DNA from: Nocardia tengchongensis
GTDB taxonomy: Bacteria > Actinomycetota > Actinomycetes > Mycobacteriales > Mycobacteriaceae
DNA length: 64,000 nucleotides
Assembly: GCF_018362975.1 (NCBI RefSeq)
Contig: NZ_CP074371.1
Location: 7,942,013-8,006,012, forward strand
Direction: 5' to 3'
Both the position numbers and the translations under genes were made by a program. The notes beneath the pieces are model-generated. The model was not told the origin of the DNA. It ran no database searches and saw nothing but the letters and a program-made list of their open reading frames with translations. Positions 35,916 to 45,392 of this stretch are shown here, piece by piece. Within the stretch, counting starts at the first letter, position 1. Each line of letters starts with the position of its first letter.

Positions 35916-36335
35916 CTAGGCGGGGTAGGCGGCGACGATCTCGACCGGCTCCTCGGTGACGACACCGTCGAGGATCCGGTAGCTGCGCAGGTCGTGCACC
36001 TGCGGATCGCGGGTGGAGATCAGCACGTAGTGGGCGTTCGGCTCGGACGCGAAGGACACGTCGGTGCGGCTCGGATAGGCCTCGGTCGCGGTGTGCGAGT
36101 GGTAGATCACCACCGGCTCCTCGTCGGCCGCGTCCAGCTCCCGCCACAACCGCAGGTGCTCGTCGGAATCGAACTCGTAGAAGGTGGGCGAGCGCGCCGC
36201 ATTGACCATGGGCACGAAACGCTCCGGCCGATCCGCGCCCTCGGGGCCCGCGAGAATGCCGCAGGCCTCGTCGGGGTGGTCGGCGCGCGCATGGGCGACC
36301 ATCGCCTCCACCAGGTCGGCCCTGATCACCAGCAC
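35916..36335 (-). CDS. mec: Mec, JAMM-type metalloprotease of the CysO pathway
   Basis: A 139-aa Mov34/JAB1-type zinc protease that releases cysteine from the CysO-cysteine adduct. Seen: the glutamate in DEACGILAG and the JAMM motif YHSHTATEAYPSRTD (HxH, Ser and Asp about 77-91). GTG 36335 is preceded by GGAAGGA with 7-nt spacing. First gene of mec-cysO-cysM. In this genome it may also trim CysO itself, because CysO carries two residues after Gly-Gly. Confidence 0.93.
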   Translation of the reverse strand: MLVIRADLVEAMVAHARADHPDEACGILAGPEGADRPERFVPMVNAARSPTFYEFDSDEHLRLWRELDAADEEPVVIYHSHTATEAYPSRTDVSFASEPNAHYVLISTRDPQVHDLRSYRILDGVVTEEPVEIVAAYPA

Positions 36336-36442
36336 GATCGCATCCTTCCGTCCACGCCGAAGCCCCGGCCGAACGGCCGAAACGCTCCCGTCAACAGGTG
36401 AGAATATGCGGGTATTCCCGCACCGCCCGCGCAACCCGAGCG

Positions 36443-37504
36443 CTACCCGCCGAACAGGTCGCGGTAGGACGGGATGCCCGCCACCGTCGTCGCGGACAGG
36501 ATGGCGTCCACGATCGCCCGCTCCACACAGACCGCGGCCGCCGTGCACAACTGGTCCAGGATCAGCAGATCCGCGGGAAACGCCGGAGGCAGCGGGAAAT
36601 TCGGCTGCTGCTCGGCGGTACCGGTGGCCAGCGCGAACAGGGTGTCGCCGTCCAGCGGGGAATGCGCGGGCCGGATCGCCCGCGCCAGGCCGTCGTGCGC
36701 GGTAGTGGCCAGGCGGCGGCAGGCCGCCGGATCCAGGGCGGCGTCGGTGGCGACCGCGCCGATCGTGGTGTTGAGCACGGTGCCCTTCACCGCCAGCGCG
36801 TTCGCGGCCGTCAACTGCGCGGCCGTGGGGGCGCGCAGGCCGAAGAACTCGGGGCCGTCGGTGCCCGCGCCCCACGGGAATCCGGTGCGCGGATCGAAGA
36901 CCGAGCCGACCGGATTGGCCACGATCACCGCGCCCACCGTGATGCCCGCGGCCGGGCCGTCGGTGAAACGCACACTGGCGGTACCGATTCCGCCCTTGAT
37001 CGAGCCCGCCCGCGCACCCACGCCCGCACCGGCGCTGCCGCGCGCGAACTCCGGGCCCGCGGCGTCGGCGGCCAGGAATCCGGCGTCCGCGCCGGGCCGA
37101 ATGTCCCACGCGCCCACCGGAAGATCGAAGATCACCGCGCCCGGCACGATCGGCACCACCCGCGACGGGTCGGCCGGATCCATCGGAATCCCCTCCCGAT
37201 GCTCCTCCAGCCAGCGCATGACGCCGTCCGCCGCGGCCAGCCCGTAGGCACTGCCGCCGGTCAGCAGGATCGCGTTCGCCTGCCGCACAGTGTTTCCCGG
37301 ATCCAGCAGGTCGGTCTCCCGGGTGCCCGGCCCGCCGCCGCGCACATCCACCGAGGCGACCGCGCCGCCCGGCACGCGCACCACCGTGCAGCCGGTCGCC
37401 GCACCCGCGCCGAGGGTGGCGTTCGGGTCCAGGACATGGTGGTGGCCGACCAGCACCCCGCCGACGTCCGTGATCGAATTACGTGGTCCCGCAGTACTGT
37501 TCAC
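36443..37504 (-). CDS. P1-family (DmpA-like) self-cleaving aminopeptidase, Rv1333-like
   Basis: A 353-aa N-terminal-nucleophile hydrolase. Members cut themselves before a Thr or Ser to expose the catalytic residue; the likely site here is in VLNTTIGAVATDAALD (about 252-267). Other conserved stretches are NSITDVGGVLVGHH, LLTGGSAYGLAAADGVMRWLEE and GGIGTASVRF. GTG 37504 has GGGAG upstream. It precedes mec by about 107 bp on the same strand. Confidence 0.9.
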   Translation of the reverse strand: MNSTAGPRNSITDVGGVLVGHHHVLDPNATLGAGAATGCTVVRVPGGAVASVDVRGGGPGTRETDLLDPGNTVRQANAILLTGGSAYGLAAADGVMRWLEEHREGIPMDPADPSRVVPIVPGAVIFDLPVGAWDIRPGADAGFLAADAAGPEFARGSAGAGVGARAGSIKGGIGTASVRFTDGPAAGITVGAVIVANPVGSVFDPRTGFPWGAGTDGPEFFGLRAPTAAQLTAANALAVKGTVLNTTIGAVATDAALDPAACRRLATTAHDGLARAIRPAHSPLDGDTLFALATGTAEQQPNFPLPPAFPADLLILDQLCTAAAVCVERAIVDAILSATTVAGIPSYRDLFGG

Positions 37505-37545
37505 AACAGCTCCCTTCGGCGACCACGGTATCGGCCGGAGTCCGG

Positions 37546-38115
37546 TTACGGGGCGAGCGCCTGGATCAGCGAGTCCTGCATCCAGGTGAGCCAGTGGTAG
37601 ACCTCCAGGCTCGGGCCGCGCGGGTCGTCATCCGGGAAATGCTCGGGCGTGTCGGCGTCGATGTCGAGGGCAGTGCCCAGCGCCAGCCGGACGTCGTTGA
37701 GCGCGGTGAGCCAGGCGTCGGCCTGCTCCGGGTTGATGACGATGCGGCCGCCGTGCGGCGGCAGGGTGTCCAGGATCACCCGGCCGGCCGCCACCTTGGA
37801 CTCGATGATCTCCGGCTCGTGCAGGCTGCGCAGGGCGCTGTTGAGGTCGGCGCGCTCGGCGTCGGGGGAACCGGGTTCGGGCCGGTGGAAATCGGGCAGC
37901 AGCCGGGCGAGTCGCGGGTCGGCCGGCGGGGTGGAGTTGCCCAGCTGTAACCCGGTCAGGGCCGCCAGCTCGTCCTCGGGCGCCGAACCGGCCCGGTCGG
38001 TCAGCAATCCGGTCACCGCTCCGACCAGGGAACGCAGCACGTCCGCCTCGTGGGCGTCCATTTCCGAACGCAGCTTCAGCCCGCCCAGGGAGTTCTTTCT
38101 GCTCCACTTCCGCAC
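37546..38115 (-). CDS. DUF2017 family protein, Rv1332-like
   Basis: A 189-aa protein always seen next to clpS in actinobacteria. Conserved features: RKWSRK at the N-terminus, LRSEMDAHEADVLRSLVGAVTGLL, DPRLARLLPDFH, and the C-terminal LTALNDVRLALGTALDI ... YHWLTWMQDSLIQAL. GTG 38115 gives the usual VRKW start with GGTGA upstream; GTG 38148 would overlap the clpS stop by 11 nt and is the alternative. Function unknown; a link to ClpS is suggested by position only. Confidence 0.85.
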   Translation of the reverse strand: MRKWSRKNSLGGLKLRSEMDAHEADVLRSLVGAVTGLLTDRAGSAPEDELAALTGLQLGNSTPPADPRLARLLPDFHRPEPGSPDAERADLNSALRSLHEPEIIESKVAAGRVILDTLPPHGGRIVINPEQADAWLTALNDVRLALGTALDIDADTPEHFPDDDPRGPSLEVYHWLTWMQDSLIQALAP

Positions 38116-38137
38116 GGGATCACCGTAGTCGCCTTGT

Positions 38138-38494
38138 TCAGTCGTCACGTTGCATGGTGGCCCACAGCCCGGCGGCGTGTAGCCGTTGGACGTCGTGCTC
38201 CATCTTGTCGCGCGAGCCGGCGGACACCACGGCCTTGCCGTCGTTGTGAACCTTCAGCATCAGCTCGGTTGCCTTACCTTTGCTGTAGCCGAAGAGCTTC
38301 TGGAAAATGTAGGTCACGTAGTGCATGAGGTTGACCGGATCGTCCCACACGACTGTGACCCACGGCCGATCCTCTGCTTCCAGAATCTCGGTGTATTCAA
38401 CGGCCTCCGGTGTCGCCTGTGTCGCCGACAGTGTCGCGCCGACGCCCGCCGTACCGGCAGTCATCTCGACAACGTCTTGTTCACACAGACCCAT
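38138..38494 (-). CDS. clpS: ClpS, N-end-rule adaptor of ClpCP
   Basis: A 118-aa adaptor that delivers proteins with bulky N-terminal residues to Clp protease. Seen: [43 protein letters not shown], including the DDPVN binding pocket, at about 49-91. ATG 38494 is placed 7 nt after a -10 hexamer TACCCT. ATG 38464, ten codons on, is an alternative because the first ten codons have low GC at third positions. Divergent from pncB. Confidence 0.93.
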   Translation of the reverse strand: MGLCEQDVVEMTAGTAGVGATLSATQATPEAVEYTEILEAEDRPWVTVVWDDPVNLMHYVTYIFQKLFGYSKGKATELMLKVHNDGKAVVSAGSRDKMEHDVQRLHAAGLWATMQRDD

Positions 38495-38543
38495 AACAAC
38501 CAGGGTACGACTCGACGCTGACGAAACAACAGCCGTGTCTGAC

Positions 38544-38574
38544 TGCCCTCCGCTTCGCTCCGGGCGGGTTCGGG
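38544..38574 (+). repeat. Dispersed intergenic repeat, copy 1
   Basis: A 31-bp sequence beginning CTGCCCTCCGCTTCGCTCCG recurs with few changes at 50041-50071. Both copies lie between divergent genes. Confidence 0.6.
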
Positions 38575-38608
38575 TCTGTCGAATGGTCGCTGAGCAGCGT
38601 CTGCGCTC

Positions 38609-38614
38609 TAAAGT
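38609..38614 (+). promoter_or_regulatory. -10 hexamer TAAAGT for a leaderless GTG
   Basis: TAAAGT ends 7 nt before GTG 38622, the proposed pncB start. Confidence 0.5.
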
Positions 38615-38621
38615 GGGCCGG

Positions 38622-39935
38622 GTGATGATCGCTGACGGACTGACCAGTACGGCCTTGCTGACCGACCAGTACGAACTCACCATGCTGGCCGCGGCGCTGG
38701 CCGACGATTCGGCACAGCGGCAGTGCACGTTCGAAGCGTTCGCCCGCAGGTTGCCCAATGGTCGCCGATACGGCGTTGTCGCGGGGACCGAGCGTTTGCT
38801 GGCGGCGCTGAACGAATTCCGTTTCGGCGAGCCCGAACTCGCGGTGGCCGCGAAATTCCTCGACGACCGCACCCTGAACTGGTTGCGCGACTACCGCTTC
38901 GGCGGCCGGATCGACGGGTACCGCGAAGGCGAGCTCTACTTCCCCGGCTCCCCCATCCTCACCGTGCGCGGCACCTTCGCCGAATGCGTCCTGCTGGAAA
39001 CCCTCATCCTGTCCATCTACAACCACGACAGCGCCATCGCCGCCGCGGCTGCCCGCATGGTGAGCGCCGCCGGCGGTCGCCGCATGATCGAAATGGGTTC
39101 CCGCCGCACCCACGAACTCGCCGCCCCCGCCAGCGCCCGCGCCGCCTACCTGGCCGGCTTCGACGCCACCTCCAACCTGGAAGCGGCCCGCAGCTTCGGG
39201 GTGCCCAGCGCCGGCACCAGCGCACACGCCTTCACCCTGCTGCACAGCGGCAGCGACGGCGCGCACGAGGCGGCGGCCTTCCGCAGCCAGGTCGAGGCCC
39301 TCGGCGTGGGCACCACGCTGCTGGTCGACACCTTCGACATCACCCGCGGCGTGGCCACCGCCATCGAGGTGGCCGGGCCCGAATTGGGCGGGGTGCGCAT
39401 CGATTCCGGTGACCTGGGCGTGCTGGCCCGGCAGGTGCGCGAGCAGCTCGACGCCCTGGGCGCGGTCCGCACCCGCATCGTGGTGTCCGGTGACCTGGAC
39501 GAATACGCCATCGCCTCCCTGCGCGCCGAACCCGTCGACGTGTACGGCGTCGGCACCTCGCTGGTCACCGGCTCCGGCGCGCCGACCGCGGGCATGGTCT
39601 ACAAGCTGGTCGAGGTGGAGGGCGTGCCGGTGGCGAAACGCAGCTCCCACAAGGAGTCTCGCGGCGGCACCAAGAGCGCCGTGCGGCTCTCCCGCAGCAC
39701 CGGCACCGTGGTCGAGGAAATCGTCTACCCGGCTGCCGCGGACCGCCCCGAGTCCGACCGCTTCGAAGTCCGCGACCTCCAGGTCCCGCTGGTCCGCGAC
39801 GGCAAGGCGCTGGACGATCAGCCGACCCTGGCGCAGAGCCGGGAGCTGGTGGCGAAGGGCCTGATCAGTCTTCCGTGGGAGGGTCTGAAGCTGTCGGCGG
39901 GCGAACCGGCGATTCCGACGACCTTCCAGGGCTGA
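38622..39935 (+). CDS. pncB: PncB, nicotinate phosphoribosyltransferase
   Basis: A 437-aa enzyme that joins nicotinate to PRPP in the NAD salvage (Preiss-Handler) pathway. Seen: [13 protein letters not shown] near the start, [39 protein letters not shown] and [24 protein letters not shown] 38622 fits the -10 spacing; the next codon is ATG 38625. Its partner pncA, which makes nicotinate, follows at 40236. Position equals Rv1330c. Confidence 0.95.
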   Translation: MMIADGLTSTALLTDQYELTMLAAALADDSAQRQCTFEAFARRLPNGRRYGVVAGTERLLAALNEFRFGEPELAVAAKFLDDRTLNWLRDYRFGGRIDGYREGELYFPGSPILTVRGTFAECVLLETLILSIYNHDSAIAAAAARMVSAAGGRRMIEMGSRRTHELAAPASARAAYLAGFDATSNLEAARSFGVPSAGTSAHAFTLLHSGSDGAHEAAAFRSQVEALGVGTTLLVDTFDITRGVATAIEVAGPELGGVRIDSGDLGVLARQVREQLDALGAVRTRIVVSGDLDEYAIASLRAEPVDVYGVGTSLVTGSGAPTAGMVYKLVEVEGVPVAKRSSHKESRGGTKSAVRLSRSTGTVVEEIVYPAAADRPESDRFEVRDLQVPLVRDGKALDDQPTLAQSRELVAKGLISLPWEGLKLSAGEPAIPTTFQG

Positions 39936-40125
39936 CCCGCCGTCTGCGCTGGATGTCGAGCAGCACCGCGATGGCCACCGCCGCCGCGACCGCGAACGGC
40001 GCCGAGTGCACCGCCGGATACAGCACCCCGTGCGCGCGCACCGTGCCATCGACCAGCCCCAGCCCGACCGAGGCGAGCACGAAATAGCAGAACAGCAGCA
40101 CCGCGGTGACAACAGCGCGTCTCAT
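39865..40125 (-). CDS. Small two-helix membrane protein
   Basis: An 86-aa protein with two predicted helices (about 6-26, VTAVLLFCYFVLASVGLGLV; and 43-58, PFAVAAAVAIAVLLDI) and a basic then acidic tail. ATG 40125 has GGGGAAA 6 nt upstream. Its last 71 bp overlap the 3' end of pncB on the other strand. No named family recognised. Confidence 0.65.
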   Translation of the reverse strand: MRRAVVTAVLLFCYFVLASVGLGLVDGTVRAHGVLYPAVHSAPFAVAAAVAIAVLLDIQRRRRVSPGRSSESPVRPPTASDPPTED

Positions 40126-40235
40126 AGGATTTCCCCGACTCGACCCGGACCGCGTGGACCGGCCGACGACCGAGCGGCACAATGCAATACGAGACCCGAA
40201 CCGCTGTGGTTCACCCAGGCCCCGGGAGGCAGTCC

Positions 40236-40802
40236 ATGAGCCGAGCCCTGATCGTCGTCGACGTCCAGAACGACTTCTGCGAGGGCGGTTCGCTGGCCGT
40301 GGCCGGCGGCGCGGCCGTGGCCGAACGCATCACCGAATACCTGGGCGTCTCCGACTACGACGCGATCGTCGCCACCCGCGACTTCCACATCGACCCGGGC
40401 GCGCACTTCTCCGCGCAACCCGACTACGTCGACACCTGGCCCCCGCACTGCCGCGTCGGCACCCCGGGCGCGGACTTCCACCCCGCCCTCGACACCGCGC
40501 CGGTCCAGGAGATCTTCTCCAAGGGCGCCTACACCGCCGCCTACTCCGGCTTCGAGGGCGCCGCCACCGACGGCACCACCACCCTGACCGCCTGGCTGCG
40601 CGACCGCGGCATCGCCGCCGTCGACGTCTGCGGCATCGCCACCGACCACTGCGTCCGCGCCACCGCCCTGGACGCCCGCGCCGCGGGCTTCGACACCCGC
40701 GTCCTCCTCGGCCTCACCGCCGCCGTCTCCCCCACCACCCTGGCCACCGCCCTGCAGACACTGCGCGAGTCCGGCGTGGAACTGGCCGGGACGCTGGAGT
40801 AA
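40236..40802 (+). CDS. pncA: PncA, nicotinamidase
   Basis: A 188-aa enzyme that hydrolyses nicotinamide to nicotinate, and pyrazinamide to pyrazinoic acid. Catalytic triad Asp9, Lys96 (FSKGAYT) and Cys139 (GIATDHCVRATALDA); metal ligands Asp49, His51, His57 and His71. These nearly match M. tuberculosis PncA numbering. ATG 40236 has GGGAGG with 7-nt spacing. Clustered with pncB, although in M. tuberculosis the two are far apart. Confidence 0.97.
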   Translation: MSRALIVVDVQNDFCEGGSLAVAGGAAVAERITEYLGVSDYDAIVATRDFHIDPGAHFSAQPDYVDTWPPHCRVGTPGADFHPALDTAPVQEIFSKGAYTAAYSGFEGAATDGTTTLTAWLRDRGIAAVDVCGIATDHCVRATALDARAAGFDTRVLLGLTAAVSPTTLATALQTLRESGVELAGTLE

Positions 40803-40881
40803 CTCCGGTCGGGAGTCGGCGGAAATCGGTCCTGCCGGGCGGCCCGCCGAGGTTTGCGCGAGGGTTGTCGGCACGGGCCAG

Positions 40882-40887
40882 TAATCT
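40882..40887 (+). promoter_or_regulatory. -10 hexamer TAATCT for a leaderless GTG
   Basis: TAATCT ends 7 nt before GTG 40895, the dinG start. Confidence 0.5.
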
Positions 40888-40894
40888 CGTCGCC

Positions 40895-42939
40895 GTGCCT
40901 GAACTGCCTGCCGTTCCCAAGCTGTTGGCCACCGCTGTGCAGGCGTTGGGGGGTAAGGAACGTAAGGGGCAGCAGACGATGGCGGCGGCCGTCGCGCATG
41001 CCATCGATACCGGTGAGCATTTGGCGGTGCAGGCGGGGACCGGCACCGGGAAGTCGCTCGCGTATCTGGTGCCGAGTCTGCGGCATGCGGTGCGGACCGG
41101 ACGGACCGTGGTGGTGTCCACCGCGACCATCGCGCTGCAACGGCAGTTGGTGGATCGGGATCTGCCGCGGCTGGCCGATGCGCTGGCGAGCGATCTGGGG
41201 CGGGTGCCGCAGTTCGCGATTCTCAAGGGGCGCAACAACTATCTGTGCCTGAACAAGATCAACAGCGCGATTCCGGAGGAGCCGGAGGCGGAGCTGTTCG
41301 ACGCGTTCGCCATCTCCAAGCTCGGCCGCGAGGTGCAGCGGCTCAACGACTGGGTCTCCGATACCGAGAACGGCGACCGGGACGAACTGACCCCGGGCGT
41401 CACCGATCGGGCGTGGCGGCAGGTGAGCGTCAGTTCGCGCGAATGCGTGGGCAAGTCGCGGTGCGCGTTCGGCCAGGACTGCTTCGCGGAGAAGGCGCGC
41501 GCCGAATCCGCGCAGGCCGACGTGGTGGTCACCAATCACGCACTGCTGGCCATCGACGCCATCAGCGGCATCCAGGTGCTCCCCGAACACGACGTGGTGG
41601 TGATCGACGAGGCGCACGAACTGGTGGACCGGGTGACCGGCGTGGCCACCGCGGAACTGTCCACCGGCGGCATCAGCGCCGCGGCCAAACGCTGCTCCAA
41701 ACTGATCGACGAGCAGGAGGTGGATCGCCTCGAAGGCGCGGCCGAGGCCTGGCACGGCCTGCTCGACGACCTGCAGCCCGGCCGCTGGGACCGGATGCCC
41801 GACGGCGCGGCCCCGGTGCTGGCACTGATCCGCGACGCCGCCTGGAACGCGCGCACCGCGCTGGCCCCGCAGGGCGGCCAGGCCGCCGACCCGGAGTCGG
41901 CGGCGGCCCGCAATCAGGCGCTGGCCGCGGTGGAGGAGGTGCACGACGCGGCGGTCCGCGTCCTGACCACCTTCGAGGAGACCGATCCGGCCGCGCACCG
42001 CGATGTCATCTGGCTGTCGTCGGAGGAGATCCGCGGGGTGGCGCGCCGGACCCTGCAGATGGCCCCGCTGTCGGTGGGCGGGCTGCTGCGCAGCCGCCTG
42101 TTCGGCACCGCCACCGTGGTGCTGGCCTCGGCGACCCTGCAGATCGGCGGCTCCTTCGACAATCTGGCGGTGACCTGGGGGCTGCCGCCGCAGTCGTCGG
42201 CCACCGTGGATCCGGCGCTGGCCAATGGCGCCGAGGCCCCGTCGGACGAGAAATCGCTGCGCTGGAATTCGGTGGACGTGGGTTCGCCCTTCGATCACGC
42301 CAAGGCCGGAATCCTGTATGTGGCAAAGCATCTGCCCGCGCCGGGCCGGGACGGACTACCGCAGTCGTATCTGGACGAGATCGAACGGCTCATTCGCGCG
42401 GCGGGCGGTCGGACCCTCGGACTTTTCTCGTCCATGCGAGCGGCCAAGGCCGCCACCGAGATTCTGCGCGAGCGCCTCGATACCCCGGTGTTGTGTCAGG
42501 GCGACGACGCGACCGGCGCACTGGTCCGGAAATTCGCCGAGGACCCGGAAACCTCGCTCTTCGGGACGCTTTCGCTGTGGCAGGGCGTGGATGTCCCGGG
42601 GCCGTCGCTGAGTCTGGTGATCCTGGACCGCATTCCGTTCCCGCGCCGGACGACCCGCTGCTGGTGGCCCGCCAGCGCGCGGTGGAATCGCGTGGTGGGA
42701 ATGGTTTTCTGTCGATCGCGGCCAATCACGCGGCGCTGCTGCTGGCGCAGGGCACCGGCCGGCTGCTGCGGAGTGTGGACGATCGCGGCGTAATCGCAAT
42801 TCTCGATTCACGACTCGCGACAGCACGCTATGGCGGTTATCTGCGAGCATCTTTACCACCGTATTGGGAAACATCCGATCCCCAAGTTGTGACAAAAGCT
42901 CTCGAACGACTGACAAATAGTGTCGCACAATTGAAATGA
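40895..42939 (+). pseudogene. dinG: DinG-like ATP-dependent DNA helicase, frameshifted near its 3' end
   Basis: A superfamily 2 (XPD-like) 5'-3' helicase. Frame 1 from GTG 40895 gives Walker A AGTGTGKSLAYL (about 45-56), four Cys of an Fe-S region (CLNK, ECVGKSRCAFGQDCF) and DEAH (VVIDEAHELVDR). At about 42646-42647 the frame is lost: CGCCGGAC is read where the family expects CGCCCGGAC. From there the correct sequence (PDDPLLVARQRAVES ... GVIAILDSRLATARYG) continues in another frame to TGA at 42937-42939. One missing C explains it, either as a real mutation or as a sequence error. Position equals Rv1329c. Confidence 0.9.
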
Positions 42940-42959
42940 CCTGTGAGAACGCTCACAGG
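42940..42959. terminator. Hairpin just after dinG
   Basis: CCTGTGAG, loop AACG, CTCACAGG, beginning at the stop codon. No T-tract; may end transcription or be a binding site. Confidence 0.45.
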
Positions 42960-43097
42960 AGTAGCTCCTACTTCCGGTCAGAAGTAAATTGGATTTCGAT
43001 ACGCCGGTGAACCCCCAATTCCCACATCGGATGTGTCATAGTCCCCGCGCCAAGCCCTGCACGCGGCGCGGGGACCCGAAACTTCCTTTACCGGTCG

Positions 43098-43604
43098 CTA
43101 CTTCACCGCGAGGGTGACGAGTGCGGCCACCACGCCCAGCGCGATCGCGCCGGCACTCCAGGCCAGCCCCTGACGCTGCCACGGACGGCCCGCGTCGAGC
43201 GAGAGGCGACCCGGCCCCGCGAACGCGAAGGCGACCGCCACGAGCGCGTAGACCGCGGGCAGCTCCCACATCGCGAAGCCGCCGCTCCGGGCGACGTTCA
43301 CCGCATTGATCATGGTGCCGAGCACGATGGCGGCGGCCAGTGGCGTGAGCAGGCCCAGCGCCAGCAGCAGACCGCCGACCACCTCGCTCAGCCCGGCCAG
43401 GGTGGCGAAGAACTTGCCCGGGTCGTAGCCCATGTGCGCGAACGCGCCCGCGGTGGCGTCCAGGCCGTAGCCGTTGAACCAGCCGAACAGCTTCTGACTG
43501 CCGTGCACGGCCAGCAGGCCGCCGACGCTCACCCGCACGATGGCGAGGCCGATATCGGTGCCGGTCGGGGCCTTGGAGGTGGTGGCGTTCACGGTTGCGG
43601 TCAT
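43098..43604 (-). CDS. DoxX-family membrane protein
   Basis: A 168-aa protein with four predicted helices. Conserved DoxX features: LAIVRVSVGGLLAVHGSQKLFGWF and KFFATLAGLSEVVGGLLLALGLLTPLAAAIVLG. Mycobacterial DoxX works with a superoxide dismutase and a thiosulphate transferase in oxidative stress; no such partner is adjacent. ATG 43604 has GAGGA upstream. A 14-bp palindrome lies about 50 bp upstream. Confidence 0.88.
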   Translation of the reverse strand: MTATVNATTSKAPTGTDIGLAIVRVSVGGLLAVHGSQKLFGWFNGYGLDATAGAFAHMGYDPGKFFATLAGLSEVVGGLLLALGLLTPLAAAIVLGTMINAVNVARSGGFAMWELPAVYALVAVAFAFAGPGRLSLDAGRPWQRQGLAWSAGAIALGVVAALVTLAVK

Positions 43605-43651
43605 GGCGGGTCCTCGTCTTTCGGTTCTCTACGTTACTCCGGCAAGCTATC

Positions 43652-43665
43652 CGGACCATGGTCCG
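43652..43665. promoter_or_regulatory. 14-bp perfect palindrome upstream of doxX
   Basis: CGGACCATGGTCCG, 48-61 bp upstream of the DoxX start: a candidate operator for an unlinked regulator. Confidence 0.5.
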
Positions 43666-43698
43666 TTTTGGAGCCTACAGCAGGTCCCCAACGAGAGC

Positions 43699-43726
43699 GG
43701 GCGCGAGGCTATTCCGCCTCGCGCCC
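43699..43726. terminator. Terminator-like hairpin after the NCS2 permease
   Basis: GGGCGCGAGGC, loop TATTCC, GCCTCGCGCCC: a perfect 11-bp stem about 30 bp beyond the permease stop. Confidence 0.65.
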
Positions 43727-43757
43727 GACACTCGGCTCGCCCGAGAGTTCGCCTTCC

Positions 43758-45124
43758 CTACTCGGCCAGGAACCAGAAGTAGTAGAGGAACACCGCCATC
43801 AGCACCCACATGATCGGATGCACCTCGCGCGCACGCCGTTTCGCGATCATGACGATCGGATAGAACAGCAGGCCCATGGCGATGCCGTTGGCGATGGAGT
43901 AGGTCAGCGGCATGATGATCACCGTGATGAAGGCGGGCACCGCGTATTCCAGCTTGTTCCACTCGATCTCGCCCAGCGCCCGGGCCATCAGCACGCCGAC
44001 CACGATCAGCGCCGGCGCGGTCACCGCCGAGACGTCGGCGAACACGGCGAAGATCGGGAAGAAGAACAGCGCGATCAGGAACCAGCCGGCGGTGGCGACC
44101 GCGGTCAGGCCGGTGCGACCGCCCGCCGAGACGCCCGCGGTGGATTCGACGTAGGCGGTGGTGCTCGAGGTGCCGATCACCGCGCCCGCGGCGGTGCCGA
44201 CCGAGTCGGCGGCCAGCGCCTGCCCGGCGCGTTCCAGCTTGCCGTCCTTGCCGAGCAGCCCGGCCTGGTTGGCGACGCCGATCAAAGTGCCGGAGGCGTC
44301 GAAGAAGTCGACGAACAACATGGTCAGCACGACCACCACCATCTGCCCGGTGAACGCACCCGGCAGGTGGATGATGGCCTGCCCGAAGGTCTGGTCCAGT
44401 CCGTGCGGCAGCGCGGCCACCGAGTCCGGCAGCTTCACCAGGCCGGTCACCATGCCGAGCACGGTGGTGGCGAGGATGCCGTAGAGCACCGCGCCGTGCC
44501 AGCCGAGCACCAGGAAGACGACCGTCGCGACCAGGCCGAACAGCGCCAGCAGGGTGGTGCCGTGGTGGAAGTTGCCCAGGTGCACGAAGGTGTTCGGATC
44601 GGAGGTGACGATCCCCGCGCTCTTGAGGCCCAGGAACGCCACGAACATGCCGATGCCCGCGCCGACCGCGAGTTTCATCTGCATGGGGATGGCTTCGATG
44701 ATCTTCTCGCGCACCTTGGTCACGGCCAGGACGAAGAAGATGACGCCGGACAGGAAGGTGCCCGACAGGGCCTCCTGCCACGGGATGCCCATGTGCAGCA
44801 CGACGGTGTAGGCGAAGAAGGCGTTGAGGCCCATGCCCGGCGCGAGCGCGACCGGATACTTGGCCCACAGGCCCATGACCAGGGTGCCGAAGATGGCGGC
44901 CACGGCGGTGGCGGTGAAGACGGCCTGGACGGGCATGCCCTTGTCGTGCAGATCGCCGCCGGGTCCATCACGAGGATGCGCGGGTTGACCGCGAGCACAT
45001 AGGACATGGCCAGGAAGGTGACGGTGCCGGCCATCAGCTCGCGCTCGAGGGTGGAACCGTGTTCGCTGATGCCGAAGTACCGGTCGACGCGTCCCTTGGT
45101 GCGCGTGAGGACGTCGGTGCTCAT
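43758..45124 (-). pseudogene. NCS2-family purine permease (AzgA-like), frameshifted
   Basis: A nucleobase:cation symporter. The start MSTDVLTRTKGRVDRYFGI ... TFLAMSYVLAVNPRIL is read from ATG 45124; the rest (GMPVQAVFTATAVAAIFGTLVMGLWAKYPVALAPGMGLNAFFAYT ... cut as two stretches, through VDFFDASGTLIGVANQAGLLG) is in a different frame and runs to 43758. The frames meet at 44961-44963, where the plus strand has GGG but GGGG would restore MDPGGDLHDKGM. About 455 aa if corrected, a normal length. Cause: real mutation or homopolymer sequence error. Confidence 0.88.
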
Positions 45125-45392
45125 AGGTGGGGATCTCCAGTCGGCCGGAGGACAGAGGCTGGCCGTCACGCTAGTTGGTCCGACGGGCCGGTTCCCTCAC
45201 CACCCCGGCGAATTGTGGGCAATCCCACCTGCCAGAGCGTTGGTTTCCGGTCGTCACCAGCGCAATTGATCCGCAAATAAACTAATTACCGGCCGGTAAT
45301 TAGAGAACCTTGACCCCATTGTCTGGGACGTTACAAATACGTAATCCGCCGGGGTTGATCAGGGGAACCGGCCAGGCAGAAGTTGTACGCCA
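45125..45392. other. Divergent promoter region, NCS2 permease and acyl-CoA ligase
   Basis: About 270 bases without a gene. It holds the 22-bp palindrome at 45282-45303 and a weaker dyad, TTAC-AAATAC-GTAA, near 45330. Nothing else recognised. Confidence 0.5.
45282..45303. promoter_or_regulatory. 22-bp perfect palindrome, probable TetR-type operator
   Basis: The left half is CTAATTACCGG and the right half is its exact complement. About 90 bp upstream of the acyl-CoA ligase start. Core TTACCG-CGGTAA resembles the site at 19729. Confidence 0.65.
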
